Source of the DNA: Calditrichota bacterium
GTDB lineage: Bacteria; Zhuqueibacterota; Zhuqueibacteria; Zhuqueibacterales; Geothermadaptataceae
Direction of reading: 5' to 3'
Length of the DNA stretch: 8,128 nt
NCBI GenBank assembly: GCA_008501545.1
Contig: QQUM01000546.1
Location: 1 to 8,128, forward strand
A program made the translations under genes and the position numbers. The first letter of the stretch is position 1. Each line of letters starts with the position of its first letter. Positions 1-6,726 of the stretch are shown here, one piece after another. The notes under the pieces were generated by a model. That model was not told where the DNA came from and did not search any database. It was given only the letters and a program-made list of their open reading frames with translations.

Positions 1-1
1 C

Positions 2-1336
2 AAGGCATTTGTGGAAGTCGGTTCCCGGGACAACAAAGACAGCTGGCTTGCATTTCTGGAGCCGGCAACGTGACAATTGCGAAGTTTTGAGCATCAACAT
101 GATGATGCCTGGATAGGTGGACCGGGAATCTCCTGGTGGAACGGCTCGGGCACTCAGGGATGGATGCCGGACGATAGTGGAATATGGTTCTGCAGTGAGG
201 AAAGTGGCTACAGTCATTTGTATGTTTATAACCTAAAAACCGGCAACACAATGGCGCTTACCAAAGGGAAATATGAAATTTATAACCCACACATTTCCCT
301 CGATAAAAAATACTGGTTTTTTAGTTCAAACGAAGAGCATCCCGGTGAACGTCATTTCTACCGTATGGAACTCGATGGTTCCAAAAAAACAAAACTGACG
401 AGCCTGCCCGGGCGAAATGATGGTTATCTATCACCAAACGGTAAACATTTATTGGTTCGCCGGTCGTTCAGCAATGAGCCATGGGATTTGTATATTCAAA
501 AAGCAAAATCCGGTGCAAAAATAAAACGCCTGACCTTGTCAACAACAGATAAATGGAAAAAATATTCGTGGCGTGTTCCACAAATTGTACGCATCCCAGC
601 GGAAGATGGGAATCAACCTTATGCTCGTCTTTATAAACCTGAGACTCCGAATGGCGCTGCTGTTGTTTTTGTACATGGCGCAGGTTGGTTGCAAAACGCA
701 CACAAATGGTGGTCAAGTTATTTTCGGGAATATATGTTTAACAATATGCTCGTCGATCTCGGTTACACTGTTCTGGATATCGATTTTCGGGGTAGCGCAG
801 GCTATGGCCGCGACTGGCGAACAGCAATCTACCGTCATATGGGCAGTAAAGACCTGGATGATCAGGTTGATGGTGCAAAGTGGCTTGCAGAGCAGCATGG
901 TATTGATCCTGAAAGAATTGGGATCTACGGCGGATCTTACGGAGGATTCATTGTACTCATGGCGCAGTTCACAAAACCGGGTGTTTTCAAAAGTGGCGCG
1001 GCTTTGCGGCCAGTCGGTGATTGGGCGCACTATCATCACACATACACATCAAACATTCTCAATAGCCCGCAGATCGACACCACAGCCTATCGCCGCAGCA
1101 GTCCAATCTATTTTGCGGAAGGATTGCAGGACCACTTGCTCATGTGCGCTGGTATGATGGACAGCAATGTTCATTTTCAGGATGTCGTGCGGGTTTCACA
1201 GCGACTCATCGAATTGGGAAAAGAAGATTGGCAGGTCGCATTTTATCCGATGGAAGGCCATGGTTTTCGAGAACCAAGCTCATGGACGGATGAATATCGC
1301 CGAATACTGAAACTTTTTAACCAGACTTTAAAGTGA
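2..1336 (+). CDS. S9 family (prolyl oligopeptidase/DPP IV-like) peptidase, C-terminal part, with in-frame TGA
   Basis: Serine peptidase of the alpha/beta-hydrolase S9 family, which cleaves short peptides, often after proline. The 5' end lies outside the window. Frame 2 is open from base 2 (reads AFVEVGSRDNKDSWLAFLEPAT), meets TGA at 71-73, then continues in the same frame with propeller-type sequence (HDDAWIGGPG, WMPDDSGIWF, GYSHLY). The longest uninterrupted ORF begins at a TTG at 77 and has 419 residues, but the homology-like sequence before the stop shows that TTG is not the natural start. Numbered from it, the nucleophile is Ser287 in GGSYGG, the Asp is Asp362 in MMDSNVHFQD and the His is His395 in EGHGF, so the triad is complete. 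TolB/WD-like propeller blades occupy about residues 1-170 and the hydrolase domain about 185-419. The signal peptide and the first blades are not visible. It is the only plus-strand gene and converges on the minus-strand genes. Family assignment is firm; whether the gene is functional depends on the TGA. Confidence 0.88.
71..73 (+). other. In-frame TGA inside the S9 peptidase reading frame
   Basis: TGA sits between codons for PAT and QLRSF, where related S9 peptidases commonly read D-P-A-T-G-K-L. One G-to-T change from GGA (Gly) would produce it. The frame is the same on both sides, so this is a nonsense change or base-call error, not a frameshift. The following base is C, a context known to be leaky for TGA. 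No selenocysteine-insertion hairpin was recognised. Confidence 0.75.
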
Positions 1337-1388
1337 AATTTGCGTGAAATGTTTGTAGAATAATCTGTAATTTACCGGTGAGTCATGT

Positions 1389-1586
1389 TCATTCAGATTG
1401 ATAGGACGATAGTTTACAACTTACATTTTCGTTGATTTGTATGATAAGGTCGTTTTTTGGAACCGATGCACTTCTTTCAACGGCTGTGCAAGATTGATTT
1501 ATTTGCGTCTTTGCAGCTGTGCTTGTCTTCACAAGATAAACAGAAAAAAACAGAACCATTACAAATACCAGGCTATTTACATTCAT
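1389..1586 (-). CDS. Small exported or membrane-anchored hypothetical protein (65 aa)
   Basis: Unrecognised small protein. It starts with ATG at 1586, preceded by AAAGGA (1600-1595) with 8 nt spacing, one of the better ribosome binding sites in the window. It lies 26 nt after the stop of the nucleotidyltransferase-like gene, so it is probably the last gene of that operon. Residues 6-19 are a hydrophobic run (LVFVMVLFFSVYLV), followed by KTSTAAK, which could be a signal peptidase I site; the n-region lacks positive charge, so an uncleaved anchor is also possible. The remaining 40 or so residues are polar with two cysteines (in QSCTA and VSCKL), which could pair after export. Ends with TGA. No domain recognised. 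The position, Shine-Dalgarno site and signal sequence together support a real gene; conservation would be decisive. Confidence 0.5.
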   Translation of the reverse strand: MNVNSLVFVMVLFFSVYLVKTSTAAKTQINQSCTAVERSASVPKNDLIIQINENVSCKLSSYQSE

Positions 1587-1594
1587 AGAATCGT

Positions 1595-1600
1595 TCCTTT
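1595..1600 (-). promoter_or_regulatory. Ribosome binding site AAAGGA for the 65-aa protein
   Basis: On the minus strand AAAGGA is followed by 8 nt (ACGATTCT) and then ATG at 1586. It is a good match to anti-SSU rRNA pairing and is the main support for calling this small ORF a gene. Confidence 0.5.
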
Positions 1601-1612
1601 ATTAAAAAGCAC

Positions 1613-2746
1613 TTATGCAACAACATCGAATGTTTTTTGTGATTGCGGAGTTTTAGTAGGGCTACCTGATGTAGAATTAAAATATGTAAAATCATGCAGT
1701 ATTTTTGAAGTTTGCCTGAAATGTCCGATGCTAAAATTTGCCTCGTTTTCCAGAACAAGACGACCACTGTAACGGCCTTTTTTCTTTAAACTTGTCCCCG
1801 TGTTGACGATCGAATCTTTGACAAATGCTCCTTTTTTAATGCGAACATTGCGACGTATAACAGATCGCTGCACAATGGCCTGCTCTTCTATTACACAACC
1901 GCGTGCAATTATCACTGGACCAATGAGTACAGCTTTTGGACTTACTTTGGCATCAGGATGAATAAAGACCTCCCCTACCCGCAACGGAGCATCAGCGCCT
2001 CCGGAATCGAGGTAGCTGCTTTTGCAATTCCCGTACAGGTGCTCAATCCATTTAAAATTTGCTTGCAGAAAATCATCAAGTGTGCGCCAATCTGAACAAA
2101 ACGCACCCAGGTCTACAACACGTGCTTTGCTGTTTTCCATAACTTCATCTGCAATATCAAATATTGATGTATCTGCATTTATGCGGTCCGCTTGTTCCTT
2201 AAAAAATGATTTTTCGATAAGATAAATACCGCATGCGTAGTACTGCCAGTTTTCGACTGTTGATTTCAAGCAATTTTGTTCAGGGTGCTGTACCTGAATA
2301 ATGCTTTCAAAACGGGAATCGTGGGCGATTTGCCGCACACCGATGCTCAGTGTATTTTTCTGTGATTTGTGTATTTTGAAAAACTCAATGAGACTTTCAT
2401 TGAGTAAGACTTCAGATGTAAGTACAAAAAAACATGCCGCATCAACCCATTTTAAAGTGTAATTCAGAAGTTCAGCTTCACTCCTTTTCTTACTGGTTTC
2501 AAGGACTCGAATTCTCAGTCCTGGAATATGTATCTTTTGCAGATAGTTGCGTAATGCATCATGTTGTTCAGTCACAGGAATCAGTATTTGCCGCAATCCC
2601 ATTATTACCAAATTTTTCAATGTCCTGTAAATTACCGGTTCATCACCAATCTCAAGCAGGAGCGCATCATCATCTTTTGCAAGCGGTTGCATAACTTTCT
2701 GGTGCTGCGGTAAAATAACAACAGGTGTGTCCTGAAAATAGCTCAT
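1613..2746 (-). CDS. Degenerate sugar nucleotidyltransferase with C-terminal left-handed beta-helix
   Basis: A 377-residue protein with the layout of NDP-sugar pyrophosphorylases (RmlA/ManC/GlmU type). Residues about 7-235 form a nucleotidyltransferase-like domain: IGDEPVIYRTLKNL matches the family segment after the PLT-PKP motif, CGIYLIEKSFF (172-182) matches the usual TGiYvf stretch, and SDWRTLDDFLQAN (218-230) matches the W-D-I-G-T-P-E-D-Y region. Residues about 258-315 carry hexapeptide repeats (FIHPDAKVSPKAVLIGPVII and onwards), typical of left-handed beta-helix trimers. The N-terminal GxGTRLxPLT loop is replaced by PQHQKVMQPLA (13-23), and the metal-binding G-D is replaced by S111-E112 in VLTSEVLL. 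Nucleotide transfer is therefore doubtful. The tail after 345 is polar and low-complexity. Its ATG overlaps the upstream stop as ATGA; GGAG lies 11 nt before it. Probably a pseudoenzyme tied to polysaccharide synthesis (inference). Confidence 0.72.
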   Translation of the reverse strand: MSYFQDTPVVILPQHQKVMQPLAKDDDALLLEIGDEPVIYRTLKNLVIMGLRQILIPVTEQHDALRNYLQKIHIPGLRIRVLETSKKRSEAELLNYTLKWVDAACFFVLTSEVLLNESLIEFFKIHKSQKNTLSIGVRQIAHDSRFESIIQVQHPEQNCLKSTVENWQYYACGIYLIEKSFFKEQADRINADTSIFDIADEVMENSKARVVDLGAFCSDWRTLDDFLQANFKWIEHLYGNCKSSYLDSGGADAPLRVGEVFIHPDAKVSPKAVLIGPVIIARGCVIEEQAIVQRSVIRRNVRIKKGAFVKDSIVNTGTSLKKKGRYSGRLVLENEANFSIGHFRQTSKILHDFTYFNSTSGSPTKTPQSQKTFDVVA

Positions 2747-3555
2747 TCCGGAAAATTCTCCACTGGTGTTATCAGGTTTGACGATGTACTTTTCCCCCAG
2801 AACTCCATACCGGCTTGCCGCATTTGTAACTGAAACTTATGCAGAAGTTCATCATGATTACCATTGGATTCATCAATAAACAAAAGGGCATTGCCCTGAC
2901 TACTCCAAAGCTCAAAACTGGAATTTGTCAGGAGCGGTGGTAACTCAATTATGATAAAATCAAACAAATCGTGAAACAGCTCGAGCAATTCGTTGATATT
3001 GCGTTCCAGTAGGATGCGCGTCAAATTGTTTCGCAGCCGGCCACGTTCCAGCAGGAATACTTCTGAATCATCCAGCCGCTCAATGCACCGCCAGACAGGT
3101 GCTTCACCTGCAAGCAAGTCGGTTAAACCATAGCCATCGCTCTGCTTGCGCGTAAACCGTGTAAATCCACGGGATACCGTATTCGCATCGACAACAACTG
3201 TGCGTTTTTTATATTGCATCAATTCATTGGCAAGAGAAAGAACAAATTGCGAACAGCCTGAATTTTTGCCTGCGCTTGCAACAATAAGCACTTGCTTTTG
3301 CCTGATCTCACTGTTGTCGATCAAGGCTTTTGAAATTTTTCTTGCATCCTGGCCGTCATCTTCCCGCAATTGAGATTTTGTTTTACCACCGTTGAGCTGA
3401 TTGTATAACGTATAAAAAGTCTTCGATGGATTCGAGTTAAACAATGCAGCTCTCTCGGCATTTTTTAGATGGTGGGTTTTTAAATACTCAAGATCAGTCT
3501 CTGATTCTAAATCTGTCCGGAAAAGCTCGTTCGGTTTGTGCGATTTTTCTACCAT
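2743..3555 (-). CDS. CpsD/BY-kinase-like P-loop ATPase homologue with degenerate Walker motifs
   Basis: A 270-residue protein of the ParA/MinD superfamily, closest in layout to the cytoplasmic kinase domain of exopolysaccharide co-polymerases (CpsD/CapB/Wzc C-terminus). SKTFYTLYNQLN (44-55) resembles the EAFRTLRTNL signature ahead of the P-loop. VLIVASAGKNSGCSQ (89-103) aligns without gaps to the Walker A strand and loop, but Cys101 stands where the lysine belongs. VVVDAN (120-125) is the Walker A' with Asp123 kept. GLTDLLAGEA (143-152) is the usual downstream motif. FDFIIIELPPL (198-208) is Walker B with Glu204 in place of Asp. There is no C-terminal tyrosine cluster, so autophosphorylation as in BY-kinases is unlikely. 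ATP turnover is doubtful. First gene of a three-gene unit, coupled by ATGA to the next. The ATG lacks a good Shine-Dalgarno site; GGAG at 3590-3587 is 31 nt upstream, so the start is moderately certain. Confidence 0.72.
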   Translation of the reverse strand: MVEKSHKPNELFRTDLESETDLEYLKTHHLKNAERAALFNSNPSKTFYTLYNQLNGGKTKSQLREDDGQDARKISKALIDNSEIRQKQVLIVASAGKNSGCSQFVLSLANELMQYKKRTVVVDANTVSRGFTRFTRKQSDGYGLTDLLAGEAPVWRCIERLDDSEVFLLERGRLRNNLTRILLERNINELLELFHDLFDFIIIELPPLLTNSSFELWSSQGNALLFIDESNGNHDELLHKFQLQMRQAGMEFWGKSTSSNLITPVENFPE

Positions 3556-3600
3556 GTCCAGCCATACTTTTGATTTGGGTTCGGTTCTCCAGAAAGTTTA

Positions 3601-3606
3601 ATTATA
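3601..3606 (-). promoter_or_regulatory. Candidate -10 element TATAAT upstream of the CpsD-like gene
   Basis: The minus strand reads a perfect TATAAT at 3606-3601, placing a start of transcription near 3594 and a leader of about 40 nt before the ATG at 3555. The -35 position at 17 bp spacing is CTGATC, only a three-of-six match to TTGACA, so the call rests mainly on the -10 and on its place in a gap between genes. Confidence 0.33.
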
Positions 3607-3656
3607 CGGTGCAATCTGGAATTGATCAGACTAAGTCAAAGTATATGCCAGAGTTG

Positions 3657-3687
3657 TAATTGTTGTTTAGAAACAGAAAAACAATTA
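3657..3687. repeat. AT-rich dyad in the dinB / CpsD-like gap
   Basis: TAATTGTT (3657-3664) is matched by its exact complement AACAATTA (3680-3687). Nested inside is a second dyad, TGTTT-AG-AAACA (3664-3675). The arms are too AT-rich, and lack a following T run on the minus strand, for an intrinsic terminator. The site lies about 50-80 bp upstream of the TATAAT, where a regulator could bind. Chance occurrence in AT-rich DNA is quite possible. Confidence 0.3.
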
Positions 3688-3796
3688 GTTGTATTGTGTT
3701 GGGAAAAATCAGGAATGGATAAAAAGATGTTTAATTGTACAGTCTTGTCTCTACAGTGGACACAATATTAGACAGGCGTGTCGAATCCAGGACGCG

Positions 3797-4990
3797 TTAT
3801 TTCTTTTTTAAGAATGAGCCGCGCATAACAACTTTTTCCCCAAAACGCTGTTTAAGTTCGTCCAGTAATTTCTCAAGCTCTTCATTGTTTATAACCGTGT
3901 TGTCAAACAAAGGAAGTTGCTCACCACCCAGCGTATTTAACTGGGAGACAGCTATACCGACAAGGCGCACTTTTCGTTCTGCTATCGGAAATTTACGAAA
4001 CAAATCAACAGCCACTGCGCGTAGGGAATCCGCATCATGAACATAGTCGGTTAATTTTTTACTGCGCGTGTGCGTTTCAAAACCTTCCAGGCGTAATTTT
4101 AAAGTAATTGTGCGGCCCTTTAACGATTTCCGGCGCATGGTTCGTGACAAATCGTCTGCTATTTTAAAGAGCGTTTTTTCGACCATATTGTAGTCGGCAA
4201 CGTCTTCGTAAAACGTGCGTTCTTCACTTATCGATTTTCTCTTATGCGGTGTTCCAACTTTTCGATTGTCAATACCATTGGCTAGTTTCCACAGGCCGAA
4301 CCCCCAAACGCCCAATTTCGTGGTTAATTTTTTTGCATCAAAATCAGCAATATCGCCAATGGTTTTGATACCCATGTTTTGTAATCGTTCTTCTGTCCGG
4401 GCGCCAATTCCCCATAGTTTGCGAATTGGTAAAGGGGCGAGAAATGCTTTTTCCCCATCTTTTTCACAAATTGTCAGGCCATCAGGCTTTTCGAGATCGG
4501 AGGCTATTTTAGCAATAAATTTATTTGGTGCAATACCAACACTTGCCCGCAAGCCGGTTTGCGCGTGTATGTCTTCTTTTATCTTCAAGCCAATATTTTT
4601 CGTCGGTCCAAAGAGTCGGATGCACCCGCTGATATCGACAAAAGCTTCATCAATACTTATTTGTTCCAGAACAGGCGAATAATTTTTAATGATATCCATT
4701 ACCTGGTGTGATAATTCTGCATAGCGATGCATTCGACCGCGAAGAAAGATGGCATGTGGACACAATCGATAAGCTTTTGAAATGGGCAGTGCGGAATGAA
4801 TACCATATTTGCGTGCTTCATAGCTGGCGGTAGAGACCACTCCCCTGCCTGTTCCCTGTTTTGGATCTGCTCCAACCACGACCGGTTTGCCCCGATATTC
4901 GGGATTATCCAATTGTTCGACTGCTGCAAAAAACGCATCCATATCCAAATGCATGATTACGCGATCGGTATTTTTTGAGGAGACTGCCAT
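3797..4990 (-). CDS. dinB: DNA polymerase IV (Y-family translesion polymerase)
   Basis: Error-prone polymerase that bypasses template lesions, working in the cytoplasm with the beta sliding clamp. Its 397 residues are a little longer than E. coli Pol IV. The palm carboxylates are Asp16 (HLDMDAFF) and Asp114-Glu115 (ISIDEAFVD); Phe21 is in the steric-gate position that excludes ribonucleotides. YEARKYGIHSALP (57-69) is the usual fingers motif. A thumb with helix-hairpin-helix spans about 187-217 (LWGIGARTEERLQNMGI), and the little finger about 250-355. QLPLF (358-362) is a probable beta-clamp-binding motif, here followed by about 35 residues instead of ending the protein. The ATG at 4990 is 10 nt after the amidase stop, with only a weak Shine-Dalgarno site, suggesting co-transcription and perhaps translational coupling. 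I saw no LexA-like operator nearby. No truncation or frameshift. Confidence 0.97.
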   Translation of the reverse strand: MAVSSKNTDRVIMHLDMDAFFAAVEQLDNPEYRGKPVVVGADPKQGTGRGVVSTASYEARKYGIHSALPISKAYRLCPHAIFLRGRMHRYAELSHQVMDIIKNYSPVLEQISIDEAFVDISGCIRLFGPTKNIGLKIKEDIHAQTGLRASVGIAPNKFIAKIASDLEKPDGLTICEKDGEKAFLAPLPIRKLWGIGARTEERLQNMGIKTIGDIADFDAKKLTTKLGVWGFGLWKLANGIDNRKVGTPHKRKSISEERTFYEDVADYNMVEKTLFKIADDLSRTMRRKSLKGRTITLKLRLEGFETHTRSKKLTDYVHDADSLRAVAVDLFRKFPIAERKVRLVGIAVSQLNTLGGEQLPLFDNTVINNEELEKLLDELKQRFGEKVVMRGSFLKKK

Positions 4991-5000
4991 AGGCGTTGCT

Positions 5001-6659
5001 TTACAAAATAGCGTTTGTGATTAATCTTGCCGTCTTTTGGCGAAAACGGTGATCTTTCAGCAAGGCTAGATCATGCTTGTTAGACATGTTTACAACTTCG
5101 AGCAGGATTGAATTGGGGACTTTGCTGTAACGTACGATAGCCGGTGCCCATTTGCTGTTGTTGCGATAAACGAAAGGTCGAATAGGTCTGACCTCGTGAA
5201 TGGGCATTCCATTTCTTTTGAATAATTTTATTAACTCACGACCAAAATCATAACTGTACGAGGCAGCGCGCCTGTTGTCGGATAATTTATATTTGATTAC
5301 ACGACGCTTGCTTTCCGCATAATGACGATAAAAGGAACCGGGAGCGCGAAATTGTCCTCTTCTCATGTTCACATCCGGATAATAAACCATCGCTCCACGA
5401 ATACTTGGATGAAGTGAATCGAGATGAATGCTGATGAGATAGATGTTTTTAGGTTTCACGCCCTGCCGAATCAATTTTTGATAGATGCTGTCCACAAGAT
5501 ATACGCGAAGATTGACCGAAATCCTTGAATCGCGTATGGTCCAATTTGGCGCTGTATTTAATCGTTCTCCTTTTCCATTGATCAGTCGTGACCTGTTACG
5601 TGGTGTCAAGCCATCATTGGGATCGGAAACCGTGAGGAAAACCCTGGCACCTTTTCTCTCGAGCTCTTTTTTTGTCCGAACGACGATATCATAGGCATAT
5701 TCATCTTCGGTCAATCCGTTCACGATTGTACCTGGATCGGAGCCACCATGTCCTGCATCCAGGATGACATAGATGCGACTGCTCGTTCTATCCCGCTTTA
5801 CTGTTATGGTCCTGTCCGGTTTTCCACTGTTGGCGAAATCGTCTGATAGATCATCGAAAGGTATTTTAATTTTTGTTCCACTACGAATGGAGCGCGGATC
5901 TGCGATGCCATTTATGCGTAGGATTTTGTCAACCATGGAGTTAACATCGTCCGGTTCAATTCGTCCTGTAAATCGAACAACGACTGCACTGTACAATGCC
6001 TCGCCACTTTTTAATTCATACTCTGCGAATAAATTTCCAGCGCTATCGCGTGAATAGGTGAGTTCAGGATGTTCGGGCAATGTTTCACTGAAATCACTGG
6101 ATAAGATGTCAAATGGAATCAGGATGTGCTCATTCAGTGAAATCGTCTCCCCTTCTTGTTTATTGTTCGCTTTTTGAATTGCAATGTATTGCTCGCCCTC
6201 ACCAGTAAAAGTTTCTGCAATAAACCACATGGTTTCGCCTTTATGGGTTACAACATGCTGCCAACCTTTTGAATTCAGGTTATCTTTCGGGAAAAGTAGT
6301 TTGATCGCCAGCATGCGGTAGTTTGTATTGAGAAACTCAAATGGAACGTTGATTTTTCGCCCGGCTTGTAGTCCGCCATCGCGATTCCAACCTCGTAATT
6401 TCTTCCAACTTTTTGGGTTATGGCTTATGCGGACGGCAAGGTCTATATAACCTTCTCCACGCTGCGGATAGATATCAACAGTGATATTTCCTGTGTTAAA
6501 ATGGGGTTTGATTTCGGCGTCTTGTATGTTTCCCTGCCTGGACTGGTAGCTGGGTTCTGTGTAACGTGGTGCAGAGCCGGCACAAGAGCCACCTGAAAGG
6601 CACACTGTGACCAACAGGAAAACAAACCAGGCGCTTGTGCGTGCATGGGACTGAATCAT
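5001..6659 (-). CDS. N-acetylmuramoyl-L-alanine amidase (Amidase_3) with N-terminal LysM-like repeats
   Basis: Zinc-dependent peptidoglycan hydrolase that cuts the bond between MurNAc and the stem peptide, acting outside the cytoplasmic membrane. Residues 11-22 are a hydrophobic signal core; Cys26 after LSGGS could be a weak lipobox. Residues about 55-275 hold three modules, each ending in a related IxIPFxxL motif (NVPFEFLNTNY 104-114, LIPFDILSSDF 180-190, KIPFDDLSDDF 265-275). They resemble divergent LysM domains, a glycan-binding fold. The catalytic domain spans about 295-552: His304 (DAGHGG), Glu318 (GLTEDEYAYDI) and His412 (SIHLDS) are the probable zinc ligands and Glu521 (LLEVVNMSN) the catalytic Glu. 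About 94 residues separate Glu318 and His412, more than is typical, implying an insertion around 350-395. The ATG at 6659 has a weak Shine-Dalgarno site; the previous gene ends 67 nt upstream. Length is 552 residues, with no disruption. Confidence 0.9.
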   Translation of the reverse strand: MIQSHARTSAWFVFLLVTVCLSGGSCAGSAPRYTEPSYQSRQGNIQDAEIKPHFNTGNITVDIYPQRGEGYIDLAVRISHNPKSWKKLRGWNRDGGLQAGRKINVPFEFLNTNYRMLAIKLLFPKDNLNSKGWQHVVTHKGETMWFIAETFTGEGEQYIAIQKANNKQEGETISLNEHILIPFDILSSDFSETLPEHPELTYSRDSAGNLFAEYELKSGEALYSAVVVRFTGRIEPDDVNSMVDKILRINGIADPRSIRSGTKIKIPFDDLSDDFANSGKPDRTITVKRDRTSSRIYVILDAGHGGSDPGTIVNGLTEDEYAYDIVVRTKKELERKGARVFLTVSDPNDGLTPRNRSRLINGKGERLNTAPNWTIRDSRISVNLRVYLVDSIYQKLIRQGVKPKNIYLISIHLDSLHPSIRGAMVYYPDVNMRRGQFRAPGSFYRHYAESKRRVIKYKLSDNRRAASYSYDFGRELIKLFKRNGMPIHEVRPIRPFVYRNNSKWAPAIVRYSKVPNSILLEVVNMSNKHDLALLKDHRFRQKTARLITNAIL

Positions 6660-6726
6660 TGTTTCTACTTTAGTTGTTTGAATATAGACGGTCAGCTAAA
6701 ATTTGATTGGACAGAAAGTAAGAAAT

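Noticed and set aside
573..1157. 194-aa plus-strand frame inside the S9 peptidase
   Set aside because: It overlaps clear catalytic-domain coding in another frame and shows no recognisable domain; it is a shadow.
71..1336. TGA decoded as glycine (alternative code as in Gracilibacteria/SR1), since the family has Gly at the in-frame TGA
   Set aside because: Other genes here end naturally at TGA (1334-1336, the ATGA overlap at 2743-2746, and 1389-1391), and none of the other recognised genes contains an internal TGA, which would be frequent under that code.
1337..1388. Intrinsic terminator between the convergent S9 peptidase gene and the minus-strand operon
   Set aside because: No GC-rich stem followed by a T run is visible on either strand in this gap.
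1437..1772. 111-aa plus-strand frame over the small protein and the end of the nucleotidyltransferase-like gene
   Set aside because: Antisense to two better-supported minus-strand frames, with unstructured Cys-rich composition.
4215..4682. 155-aa plus-strand frame antisense to dinB
   Set aside because: The opposite strand has unmistakable polymerase IV coding; this is a mirror frame.
4991..5003. SOS (LexA) operator ahead of dinB
   Set aside because: Neither the CTGT-N8-ACAG nor the GAAC-N4-GTTC type of site was seen near dinB or ahead of the amidase; lineage-specific boxes cannot be excluded.
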